The position numbers were made by a program, and so were the translations under genes. Below, one piece after another: positions 1 through 6,878 of a DNA stretch of 24,878 nt (the stretch's first letter is position 1; every line of letters begins with the position of its first letter). Below the pieces are notes generated by a model. The model ran no database searches, had not been told where the DNA came from, and worked only from the letters and a program-made list of their open reading frames with translations. Source of the DNA: JBNKEI01 sp050288705. GTDB lineage: Bacteria > Myxococcota > Myxococcia > Myxococcales > UBA5297. The stretch covers positions 1 through 24,878 of the forward strand of contig JBNKEI010000194.1 of the NCBI GenBank assembly GCA_050288705.1, in the 5' to 3' direction.

Positions 1-262
1 GGATCTCCATGCGCGAAATCGCGTTGTTCGTTCCAGACTAGGGCATGTCCCCATATCCGACATCGCCGCTTCGTCATTCCCGCGAAAGCGGGAATCCAGG
101 GGGCGCCACAGTCGAAAGACCAGCTTGCATTCCGATCTGACCTTTGGTTTAGGCTTTGGATGGCGTTACGATTGTCGTTGGACGAGAGTAAGTGGTTTCA
201 AATTCGTGGTTTCTTGAAATCGCGTCGTGGGCCAGGAAGACCCTCTTTCGGAGACCGGAATT
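1..262. other. Non-coding stretch without a supported gene
   Basis: I see no credible reading frame in this stretch. Its only clear element is the REP-like palindrome at 76-95. A weaker inverted repeat, TTTCAA at 196-201 and TTGAAA at 214-219, is short enough to be chance. The stretch ends where a doubtful minus-strand ORF (263-508) stops. It may be intergenic debris at the edge of an old mobile element, which is inference from the repeat and the IS-like hairpins further on. Confidence 0.5.
76..95. repeat. REP-like palindrome with GAAA loop
   Basis: ATTCCCGC at 76-83 pairs with GCGGGAAT at 88-95 around a GAAA loop (84-87), a perfect 8-bp stem with a stable tetraloop. The flanking TCGTC before and CCAG after match a dispersed repeat seen in intergenic regions of many proteobacteria, as I recall it. 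Only one copy lies in this window, so its repetitive nature cannot be shown here. No T-run follows on either strand, so it is not a classical intrinsic terminator. Confidence 0.6.
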
Positions 263-508
263 TCATGGAGGCGGTGCTTCCATGAGAAGGCCACCCGAAG
301 TCAAGTAGTATCTTTTTCCGTCGTATAATTGACTGATTGACAAAATTTCAAATCGAGAATCTCGACAGGGGTCTGGGGTTATTAACCCCAGCGGGTATTG
401 GCGGAGCCCATATAGGCCCAAACTCGATAGTTGATCGAGCGTCAAATCATGAAGCGCCTCATGGTTCATTTTGAAGTGATGGATACCATCGCCACCATAT
501 AAGCCCAT
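263..508 (-). CDS. Doubtful short ORF, possible remnant of a larger gene
   Basis: This is an 81-codon ORF from an ATG at 508. GAGGAG lies directly against that ATG with no spacer, which argues against it being a ribosome site. The same frame stays open upstream for about 25 more codons, to a TAG near 585, with no ATG in it. The upstream translation (about VGNDTHLDVQLTPEEMGLYG) looks as protein-like as the rest. That suggests either a non-ATG start or the 3' remnant of a longer gene. The product is soluble with mixed composition, no signal peptide and no membrane segment. I recognise no family. It could also be a chance ORF. Confidence 0.25.
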   Translation of the reverse strand: MGLYGGDGIHHFKMNHEALHDLTLDQLSSLGLYGLRQYPLGLITPDPCRDSRFEILSISQLYDGKRYYLTSGGLLMEAPPP

Positions 509-1112
509 CTCCTCAGGCGTTAATTGTACGTCAAGGTGTGTGTCATTTCCAACAATATCCTGCGAACCACCAGATAATTTTTTCTAAATAATGGGCAGAG
601 TATTTCGCTAAAAAGGTGGCGTATTACGAAAAATTAATAGCTCTAATTAATTCACCAGCTATTCATTTGTTTTTAGGGCCGGTGCGGCGTAAGCCGCGCC
701 TGCCCCTTTCCCGAAAAGCACACAAAAAAGTTTTGATAGTCGACCGGATAAGCGATTCTTCCGAATCGAGAGAGTAAAAGGTCTTCCATGATAGGAGGTG
801 AGTGAGGTCCAACGGAAGCACCCGCCCGGACCTCGGTAGAGTGCAGCTCCGGTTTACCTGCCTGCTGTCCGCCGAGCAGTATGTTTTGCAGCGATTTTGG
901 GAAAATGCAAGTGACATCCTCAACGCCCTGAAGGACGGTGCCTCCAATATCGTTCGGAAATCGGAGCCTTTGGCTCCTCGCTCTTTCCTTCCCCGCCCTA
1001 AAGGACGGGGTTTGCCAAGCATCTGGATCAATCAAATCAGAAGGCGAGCATTACGAAAAGAATTATGCAAGACTAACTCGCCTTGTTCATCAGCAATTAT
1101 ATTCGCTCCAGT
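509..1112. other. Gene-poor region with hairpins and IS-like debris
   Basis: No convincing gene lies here. Several overlapping frames are open between about 663 and 1149 on both strands, but they conflict, lack good ribosome sites and resemble no family I know. The region holds a GC-rich hairpin at 681-700 (GGTGCGGC/GCCGCGCC, one G-U pair, GTAA loop) and three hairpins between 923 and 1010, described separately. Sequence 540-660 is AT-rich and may carry promoter elements, but none stands out. Confidence 0.45.
912..1016 (-). mobile_element. IS200/IS605-type right-end hairpin relic
   Basis: Read on the minus strand, a strong hairpin at 1010-991 (CCCCGTCC, loop TTTA, GGGCGGGG, one G-U pair) is followed by a perfect 6-bp hairpin at 977-963 (GGAGCC, AAA, GGCTCC). 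A second, degenerate copy of the first hairpin follows at 938-924 (CCGTCC TTCA GGGCG) and leads into GAGGATGTCA at 921-912. The pattern of a CCGTCC-TTTA-GGGCGG hairpin followed by GAGGATGTCA is, as I recall, typical of right ends of IS200/IS605-family elements downstream of tnpB. No tnpA or tnpB frame is present, and the next minus-strand gene upstream is a phosphatase. This is therefore at most a relic, or a stand-alone structured RNA. The element name is inference; the hairpins are directly visible. Confidence 0.35.
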
Positions 1113-1715
1113 TTACGTTTTAGATTTTCCTGCCTTTTTACTTTCGTAAATAGATTTCAATTCATCATGCATATCTTGATGTCTTTCTGGTTTATGACCT
1201 CTACCAGTCATATTATCGCGAGCCTTATCATAATCCCAGTCCAGGACCTCCATTCCATAAACTGATGTTATAAATCCAGTCCTATTTTTCCCAGCATGAC
1301 AATGCGCGTAAGTTTTGCCACTTTCAGAACTTGTAGCCACGCTCAAAAATTCATCTCTCTGCTGTTTTGACGCGGGTGTTTTATCTTCCATTGGAATATT
1401 AACAAACTTCATTCCGTGGTTCGAAGCCAATTCCGCTTCTTGAGAAATATTTGGAAGATTAGACTTAAATTTGTCTGATGGCGCTCGGAAACTTACCACA
1501 GTTTTTATTCCCATTTCTTGAAGCTTTTTATACCCATCTTCATTTGGTTGTCCGCCAACATACAAACTGCTGGATATTTGCTCGGGAGTATTTCTTTTGA
1601 AGCCGGTTTGCGCCAAACCTTGGTTGTAACTTTTTTCTTTTTCAATTTTACTTTGCCTAGACGAACTCTCTCGGCGGGATGAATAACTCGATCGGCTCGA
1701 TGATGACGGAATCAT
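1113..1715 (-). CDS. Dual-specificity/tyrosine-type protein phosphatase
   Basis: This 200-residue protein carries the Cys-based phosphatase signature HCHAGKNRTG (Cys139, Arg145; HC-X5-R). An upstream block, SLYVGGQPNEDGYKKLQEMG (about 50-69), is typical of DSP-like PTPases. Asp111 in NIPMED is a plausible general acid. Residues 3-27 are strongly Ser/Arg-rich and probably disordered, with no signal peptide. The ATG at 1715 follows AAAGGAG at good spacing. It is the last gene of the minus-strand run, 59 bp after the glycosyltransferase, and is visibly more AT-rich than its neighbours, which hints at transfer. Substrate unknown: it could act on phosphoprotein, phosphoinositide or nucleotide. The Ser-rich head with no signal peptide leaves an exported effector possible, but that is speculation. 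Confidence 0.85.
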   Translation of the reverse strand: MIPSSSSRSSYSSRRESSSRQSKIEKEKSYNQGLAQTGFKRNTPEQISSSLYVGGQPNEDGYKKLQEMGIKTVVSFRAPSDKFKSNLPNISQEAELASNHGMKFVNIPMEDKTPASKQQRDEFLSVATSSESGKTYAHCHAGKNRTGFITSVYGMEVLDWDYDKARDNMTGRGHKPERHQDMHDELKSIYESKKAGKSKT

Positions 1716-1774
1716 TTTTTTTCTCCTTTGAGCTCTAATTTAAGCCCTAATAATCAACACGATTAATAGTCGGG

Positions 1775-2860
1775 TCAACTTGATGCTATTCGCTTCATAA
1801 GTTCGAAAAGACGAATAGCATTCTTACGGCCATCAAAGTACTTAATAACTCGTTCGCGAGCAGCTCGTCCCATTTGCTGACGAAGCTCGGCATCCTCCAC
1901 CAACTTGTCGAGCCGTTCAAATATTCCGGTCTGGTCATTCGGATCGGCAATAAAACCAGTAACACCGTCCTCAATAAGCTCTGGAACCGCTCCGACTCTA
2001 GTAGAAACCACCGGAAGACCAACTGCTTGGGCTTCCACTACCGCCCATCCCCAGGTATCGGCGCGAGTGGGAAGCGCAAACAAATCGCAACCTTGCGCAA
2101 GTTGTACTAACCCCGCCGAGTTCGGGGTAAGCCCGTAGTGTGGGACAACACCGGGAATATTGTCAATGGGTTCCTTCGACGCCATGTGGATTTCCACGTT
2201 TTTTTGGTGACGGGTGGTTTTAATCCAGCGTACCAAAATATCGCCGCCTTTACGTTGGAAATCGCCACTAGTAAAAAGAATGCGCACAATTCCATCGTTC
2301 TTTTTTTGAGTGGGTTCTGGACGCCAAAGCTCAGTGCTTAGACCAGGAGGAATGGTTTCCACCTTTTCGGGCGCAACCCCATAATCGTTAATAAACGAAG
2401 CTTTTACCCAGTCAGACCAAGCAAGTAAAACCCGCGCCGAGCGAAAACTAAAGCGCGTCCAGGCTTCTTTGACCGATTCTATGAATCGAGCACGCGCCTG
2501 CTGGCCATAACCCTCATTAAGGGTGTCAAAGTTCGCTGGGGTGGCATCTGTGGAGATAATGGTAGGTACGCTACGCATAAACTTTAGAGAAAAAAGCCCA
2601 ATCGATTGCGAATGGATAAGCGCCGCGTCCACTTTTTGCTGACCATGAACTGCGTGCAATGCACTACCAGCTCGCGCACTGGCAACCAAAGCAAGATTGC
2701 TACGAATTCCTGGAATCAGCGCCCAAATATCATGAGCAACAAGACTGATAGGCAAAAAGATGGGTTTTATATCAGGAATAGCGCTCGCAAAAAACTCAAG
2801 ATTCTTTCGATAGGTTGTGTTTCCGACGTTATCTTCAATCGCGAAAGCTAAATGTCGCAC
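1775..2860 (-). CDS. Glycosyltransferase family 4 (GT-B fold)
   Basis: This 361-residue retaining-type glycosyltransferase has a GT-B layout. The N-terminal acceptor half covers about 1-170. The C-terminal nucleotide-sugar half includes ETIPPGLSTELWRPE (about 168-182), FTSGDFQRKGGD (Arg203/Lys204, likely phosphate contacts) and DTWGWAVVEAQAVGLPVVST with Glu276 in the EX7E-like position. The C-terminus ends in a short helix. The start is GTG at 2860, preceded by GGAG six bases upstream. There is no signal peptide or membrane segment, so it is cytosolic or peripheral. It lies between the thioredoxin and the phosphatase in the minus-strand run. With the YdjC-type deacetylase two genes upstream it suggests glycan or envelope glycoconjugate assembly. 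Donor and acceptor cannot be read from the sequence. Confidence 0.88.
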   Translation of the reverse strand: MRHLAFAIEDNVGNTTYRKNLEFFASAIPDIKPIFLPISLVAHDIWALIPGIRSNLALVASARAGSALHAVHGQQKVDAALIHSQSIGLFSLKFMRSVPTIISTDATPANFDTLNEGYGQQARARFIESVKEAWTRFSFRSARVLLAWSDWVKASFINDYGVAPEKVETIPPGLSTELWRPEPTQKKNDGIVRILFTSGDFQRKGGDILVRWIKTTRHQKNVEIHMASKEPIDNIPGVVPHYGLTPNSAGLVQLAQGCDLFALPTRADTWGWAVVEAQAVGLPVVSTRVGAVPELIEDGVTGFIADPNDQTGIFERLDKLVEDAELRQQMGRAARERVIKYFDGRKNAIRLFELMKRIASS

Positions 2861-2926
2861 TTTCCACTCCGTCTGTCTGTGACTTTAAGTAATCGAAGAA
2901 CGTTAGGTACTGTAGTAGGAAAAAAG

Positions 2927-3268
2927 TTAGGCCGCATCCGACGCCAATTTTTTAATCTCTTCTTCCAATTTCGCTTTAGATGGCGCTCCCGGTATGGCCC
3001 GCACTACTACGCCGTTTTTAAATACTAGCAATCTGGGAAGCGAAGTAACTCCGTATTGCTGGGGAGTTTGAATCCCTGATTCGACATTAAATTTAACAAA
3101 CTTGATTTGACCGGCATAAACTTTCGCAAGTTCCTCAATAATTGGTGATAAGGCTCTGCAGGGATGACACCAAGTAGCCCAAAAATCTACTAGCACCGGC
3201 AAGGGCGACTTAATTACCTCCTGCTGAAAAGTTTCATCCACGGCATCAATCACAACTGGGGCGGACAT
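2927..3268 (-). CDS. Thioredoxin with CHPC active site
   Basis: This 113-residue single-domain thioredoxin is the usual size. The redox motif is WCHPC (Cys34, Cys37) in place of the common WCGPC, following LVDFWAT. The cis-proline loop reads SLPRLLVF where most family members have IPT. There is no signal peptide, so it is a cytosolic dithiol reductase. I place the start at the ATG at 3268, because GGAG lies at 3275-3278 with a 6-base spacer. An ATG at 3280 would add four residues but has no ribosome site. The His in the active-site pair should raise the redox potential, as in DsbA-like CPHC-type variants, but that is inference. It sits inside the minus-strand operon, 29 bp after the deacetylase. 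Confidence 0.92.
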   Translation of the reverse strand: MSAPVVIDAVDETFQQEVIKSPLPVLVDFWATWCHPCRALSPIIEELAKVYAGQIKFVKFNVESGIQTPQQYGVTSLPRLLVFKNGVVVRAIPGAPSKAKLEEEIKKLASDAA

Positions 3269-3297
3269 GGCAAACTCCATAAAGGAAAATTTTATGG

Positions 3298-4089
3298 TTA
3301 TAGTACTGTAAAGCTAACAAGCTCGATACCTTTAAAGTCATTGGCCACCATTTGCAACAGCACATTCATTTCCTGTATTTGGCGTTGGCTATCTTCACCA
3401 GGGTGGGTAAGAATTTCCGATGTTCCTTCAGGGAGGTTTTTCAAAATGTTAATTAAACCATCTTTGGTCGGCGAAGAAGAGAATTCGTACCAAAAGTAAT
3501 CCGGGCAGTTAACTCTATGAGCACGCATAACACTATCGCATTCCCTGATTACTTTTTTGAGTTCAGCTTCAGATGTTCGAAAACGAACAGCCATTGCTGC
3601 TAGCCTAGTTTCAGAAATATTTGCGAACGGGTAACGGACAGGAACCCCTATTTGGCTGGCGAGTTCTACCACCACCTGGAAATGCTCAGCCGATGAATAT
3701 ATCCAGTATTGATGATTATCTAAATGCGATATTTCAATTTTTGCCTTTTTAACTTTTTCGATCTGACTTTCAAATTCGGTTTTCAAGTCTTTTGGATTTA
3801 GTTCAGCAATACTTTTTGCATCATAAAAATTCTTGAATTGTCCTGTACTATCAAAAAGCGAAGGCGCTTGCAAAGGCTGCGAGCAAGCTACTCCACAAGC
3901 CGCCAGGTGAACACCCATGGAAATCACCCCCAGCTTATTTATACTGCTAATACCGTGACCGAATCCTCTTCCAGTTGCCATTATTGTGGTACTAGTTATA
4001 ACTTGAGCTTTGGCGCAGCGAATTATTCCGTTAACAGTAAGATTACTCATCCCATAATCATCAGCATTTATAATTAGCCGCTTGGCCAT
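3298..4089 (-). CDS. YdjC/ChbG-family carbohydrate deacetylase
   Basis: The N-terminus carries the family hallmark LIINADDYGMS (Asp10/Asp11). GVHLA (His61) and SHLDNHQYW (His122, Asp124, His126) follow, and HPGED lies near the C-terminus. The family comprises metal-dependent deacetylases that remove N-acetyl groups from sugars such as chitobiose, with relatives (HpnK) in hopanoid biosynthesis. The length, 263 residues, is normal. The ATG at 4089 follows AAGGA at a 7-base spacing. The third motif here is DNHQ in place of the common SHHHVH, so substrate preference may differ. No signal peptide is seen, so it should work in the cytosol. Next to the GT4 gene it probably trims a sugar intermediate. 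The exact substrate is unknown. Confidence 0.88.
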   Translation of the reverse strand: MAKRLIINADDYGMSNLTVNGIIRCAKAQVITSTTIMATGRGFGHGISSINKLGVISMGVHLAACGVACSQPLQAPSLFDSTGQFKNFYDAKSIAELNPKDLKTEFESQIEKVKKAKIEISHLDNHQYWIYSSAEHFQVVVELASQIGVPVRYPFANISETRLAAMAVRFRTSEAELKKVIRECDSVMRAHRVNCPDYFWYEFSSSPTKDGLINILKNLPEGTSEILTHPGEDSQRQIQEMNVLLQMVANDFKGIELVSFTVL

Positions 4090-4138
4090 GAAAAATCCTT
4101 CTTAATCACACTAGCCGCGTTAGTCGATAAATACTCAA

Positions 4139-5251
4139 CTAGCACTTCGCAAAAATTCCTTCGACTAAAAGCTGTAATCCTTTTAAATCTTCCACATCCA
4201 TTCCCAAATACGGTGCAGCAATAATTATTCCATTGGGGACGGTTTCTTTTCTTAATTGATCAAGATATTCTTTATCACGCTTTATATGTCGAAGTTCCTC
4301 TTGTGCCAATACCTCTAATTTCTCTAGCCAACTTGTTGAATTCAGAAGAACGTTTGGGAGAGCAGTTTCATCACCAGCCCAACTACGATTCAAAATAAAT
4401 CCCGCAAATTGGACTTTCATGGCTAGCAGCCGGTGACGCAAAAACACAGCTTCTTCTTTTTGCCCCGGTTCAGAACAAGTCACCAATAAAAAAGCGGCGT
4501 CTTTAGAAGTCAGTAGTGCCCGCACTCCTTGAGCATGAATTCGAAAAGTTCCAAACATTCCAGAAAAAGCCAGAATAAATTGTTGCATTTCTTCGAAAAA
4601 CTCTTGTCCAAATACTCGTGCAAAAAGCCCGTGAACGAACTCCCCTGCCTTTTTCCATACTAGCCATTTACGCGCCGTTCCTGGCAAGAAAAAATGCAGT
4701 ACTCGCTCGTCCAAAAACTTACTAAGCCTCCCGGGAGCTTCCAAAAACTCCAGGGCATTTCGTGATGGCGGAGTATCCAATACTATTAAATCGTATCGGT
4801 TGCTTGACGATAGCTCAAATAAAGCCTCGGCAGCCGCGTATTCTTGCATTCCAGCGACCATGTTCGCAAGGTGCCCATATAAGCGACTACTGAAAATTCG
4901 ACGCGCTCCTTCAGGACTAGAAGAAAACCGTTTCACCATACTATCCAACACTGCCCCAGGATTAAGCATCATAGCGTGCAACTCTCCTGGCGGATTTATT
5001 CCTATTTCTTTTAGTCTTTGCGCATCAACCTGGGAAAGATTCGACGAACTAGCGTCTATACCCATGGCCTGCGCTAAACGCCGAGCCGGATCAATCGTCA
5101 AAACCAGCACCTTACGGCCTTCTCTCGCTGCCGCTAATCCTATTGCCGCCGCAGTAGTGGTTTTACCAACTCCTCCCGGACCACAACACACTAACGCCTT
5201 CTTTTGACGAATCAGATCACGCAGAGTATTTTGATCGGCACTAGTATTCAT
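4139..5251 (-). CDS. ArsA-like ATPase, second of a pair
   Basis: This is a 370-residue single-domain P-loop ATPase of the ArsA/Get3 (SIMIBI) class. The Walker A motif GPGGVGKTTT spans about 24-33, with the signature lysine near the start of the motif. Family motifs LTIDPARRLAQAMG and DTPPSRNALEFLEAPGRL follow. The ATG at 5251 lies 11 bases inside the end of the preceding ArsA-like gene, so translation is probably coupled; a TTG one codon earlier is less likely. I see no arsenic-type cysteine cluster and there is no arsB, arsC or arsR nearby, so a role in arsenite export is doubtful. Paired ArsA-like proteins of this type occur in deltaproteobacteria. A heterodimer that targets or activates another protein is a reasonable guess, not shown. 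Confidence 0.85.
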   Translation of the reverse strand: MNTSADQNTLRDLIRQKKALVCCGPGGVGKTTTAAAIGLAAAREGRKVLVLTIDPARRLAQAMGIDASSSNLSQVDAQRLKEIGINPPGELHAMMLNPGAVLDSMVKRFSSSPEGARRIFSSRLYGHLANMVAGMQEYAAAEALFELSSSNRYDLIVLDTPPSRNALEFLEAPGRLSKFLDERVLHFFLPGTARKWLVWKKAGEFVHGLFARVFGQEFFEEMQQFILAFSGMFGTFRIHAQGVRALLTSKDAAFLLVTCSEPGQKEEAVFLRHRLLAMKVQFAGFILNRSWAGDETALPNVLLNSTSWLEKLEVLAQEELRHIKRDKEYLDQLRKETVPNGIIIAAPYLGMDVEDLKGLQLLVEGIFAKC

Positions 5252-6164
5252 CAAGTTCTCTTGATATCGTTTCCGAAAGTATTGGTCCCTGTTCGATTCT
5301 TTCGACTAGAGTTATTAGAGGATACTCCACTTCTTTTTGCAGACGAGTCAGAGATTGGTGTGCACGATCGCGACGTTGCAAAGCACGCATCCCCAATATG
5401 GGCCCCTGTTTAGCCACGATTTCTTCCAGCTCTTTTCGCTCTTCAGAGGTAAGAAGGTTTTCCGGTACGCGGTTGGCAATCATTCCCGCTATGTGTACTC
5501 CATGACCGCGGAGCCCTTGTGACAATTCCAAGGCTTCACTCACCGGCAAGCTTTCTGGGAGAGTTACCACCAAGGCTGCAGTTTGCTGCAAATCAGTTAG
5601 TATTGATAACCCCTCGCGCATAGCCTTTCCAATGGGGCCGCCGGGAATAATTTGCAGCAGCATTGCGGGAAGCTGCGCCAAGGCCAAAGCGTGTCCGGTG
5701 GCCGGGCAGTCGATAATACACAAAGGATGCTCGAAAGTTCCGTCCAGCCGCCTCTGCCTCAGTAAATCAAGAATACGGTACAATACTCCCATTTCGGAAA
5801 AAGCAGGGGCCGCCGCCAAAAATCTACGTACTGCGGTAGATCGCATGGCTGCATCAGCAACCAAGCGCATAGGCAATACGTCTTGCAAAAATCTTAAATG
5901 CCCCTTAGTGGGGGTAAGCAGCACTCCTCGGATTCCCGGAATCAGCCCCACTGGCTCTTCCCCAGGCTTAGAGTTAACTGACCCCAATGCCTGGGACAAT
6001 GCAGAGGGAGACTGGTCATCAGCTACTACTTCGGCAACTAGCACCCGCAGACCTCGGCGTACTGCTAAACGTGCCAAAGCCGCAGTAAGGGCAGTTTTTC
6101 CTACCCCTCCCTTTCCGGTTACTAGAACTAGGCGCCGCGAAAAAATATCCAACATTATGTCCAT
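5241..6164 (-). CDS. ArsA-like ATPase, first of a pair
   Basis: This 307-residue P-loop ATPase has Walker A GKGGVGKTALTAALARL (about 17-33) after a short N-terminus, followed by CIIDCPATGHALALAQLP, the switch II-like region. It is shorter than its downstream partner and diverged from it, so the two are paralogues and not a recent duplication. The ATG at 6164 is chosen over a TTG one codon earlier; ATG 6155 is also possible. No clear Shine-Dalgarno is visible. The gene follows the TPR gene by 27 bases and overlaps the second ATPase by 11. The fused two-ATPase form of E. coli ArsA is split here into two genes. Client unknown. Confidence 0.82.
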   Translation of the reverse strand: MDIMLDIFSRRLVLVTGKGGVGKTALTAALARLAVRRGLRVLVAEVVADDQSPSALSQALGSVNSKPGEEPVGLIPGIRGVLLTPTKGHLRFLQDVLPMRLVADAAMRSTAVRRFLAAAPAFSEMGVLYRILDLLRQRRLDGTFEHPLCIIDCPATGHALALAQLPAMLLQIIPGGPIGKAMREGLSILTDLQQTAALVVTLPESLPVSEALELSQGLRGHGVHIAGMIANRVPENLLTSEERKELEEIVAKQGPILGMRALQRRDRAHQSLTRLQKEVEYPLITLVERIEQGPILSETISRELDEY

Positions 6165-6191
6165 CAAGCGTAAAGGCCCTGCCCCGAGATA

Positions 6192-6686
6192 TTAGGAAAT
6201 TGCAGCTAGAATAGCGCGCACTCTTTCTCCTTGTTTACCTGGAGCACGGAAGTGTTTCTCTAGCTGATTTTTTGCTTTGGTCCCGATTTGCGTCAGCACC
6301 GCTGCGGCGTCATCTCCTACTTGCCCCACTTCACTCAAACGCTCCAATAGCACCGGTATCAATTCATCGGGAAATTGTATTTCCGCTCGCAAGTGATCAG
6401 CCGCGCGCATGTCGCCAGGCCGTAGAGCTAAAGCGCGCATCCAAGCGATTACTGCTTCTGCACGCATTTGCGGAACACCAATTCCTCGACGAATAAGATT
6501 CACTCCCAGCATATTCCAAGCGTCAGCATTATTAGGAGCCAACTGGAGAATGTCTCGGCAGATGACTTCACCGCGAATGCTGTCTCGTTCATTAGTGGCT
6601 GCATTAGCCCTTGCGAGAAGATTCGCAATCGCCGCGGAATTTCCCTCTTGCTTCTTCCTTTCACCAAAAAGCCATTCTAAGACCAT
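6192..6686 (-). CDS. Small TPR-type repeat protein
   Basis: The 164-residue soluble protein is all-helical. Residues about 35-90 contain TPR-like helices, including APNNADAWNMLGVNLIRRG and EAVIAWMRALALRPGDMRAA, both with the small/aromatic spacing of tetratricopeptides. The C-terminal half reads like a HEAT- or armadillo-type helical hairpin. It has no catalytic motif, so it is likely a scaffold or adaptor, perhaps for the ArsA-like pair translated from the same transcript. The ATG at 6686 follows a TAAGG-type ribosome site. It is the first gene of the minus-strand run, facing kdsA across a divergent intergenic region. Confidence 0.7.
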   Translation of the reverse strand: MVLEWLFGERKKQEGNSAAIANLLARANAATNERDSIRGEVICRDILQLAPNNADAWNMLGVNLIRRGIGVPQMRAEAVIAWMRALALRPGDMRAADHLRAEIQFPDELIPVLLERLSEVGQVGDDAAAVLTQIGTKAKNQLEKHFRAPGKQGERVRAILAAIS

Positions 6687-6878
6687 TGATTCGCCTTATC
6701 CCATTTGGAGGGCTTACGAAGAAATACATAGGTTCGCCTTGCCTTGAAGGCGCTCCCCGTTTTCGGTTGCTTCCTTACAGTTGTACCATTAACAACAGGC
6801 AATCTGGCAGAGGTTTTGAACACTCATAGCAGTAAATGATTGCCCTTACCCCTCAATCCGACTAATTATCCAGTTATT
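6687..6878. promoter_or_regulatory. Divergent promoter region with inverted repeat
   Basis: This 192-bp gap separates the first gene of the minus-strand operon from kdsA, so promoters in both directions must lie here. An inverted repeat CGCCTT (6735-6740) and AAGGCG (6747-6752), 6-bp arms with a 6-base loop, could be an operator or a 5' UTR hairpin for the minus-strand operon. For kdsA, TTGCCC at 6840-6845 is spaced 17 bases from TAATTAT (6863-6869), placing a transcript start close to the ATG. Neither match is strong. Confidence 0.35.

Noticed and set aside
663..1035. Two long overlapping minus-strand ORFs (about 120 codons)
   Set aside because: They overlap in different frames, have no ribosome site, match no family I know and run through the IS-like hairpins; they are probably chance frames in GC-rich debris.
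4800..5207. 135-codon plus-strand ORF opposite the second ArsA-like ATPase
   Set aside because: It is antisense to a clear ATPase with intact motifs and has no recognisable domain.
4139..6164. Arsenite efflux function for the ArsA-like pair
   Set aside because: No arsB, acr3, arsC, arsD or arsR is nearby and no metalloid-type cysteine cluster is evident.
5632..6195. 187-codon plus-strand ORF opposite the first ArsA-like ATPase
   Set aside because: It is a shadow of the P-loop ATPase; low-complexity Ser/Arg/Pro composition with no family features.
6840..6878. TTG start adding 13 residues to KdsA
   Set aside because: The family N-terminus fits the ATG at 6879, and the extension (PLPLNPTNYPVI) has no counterpart and no ribosome site.
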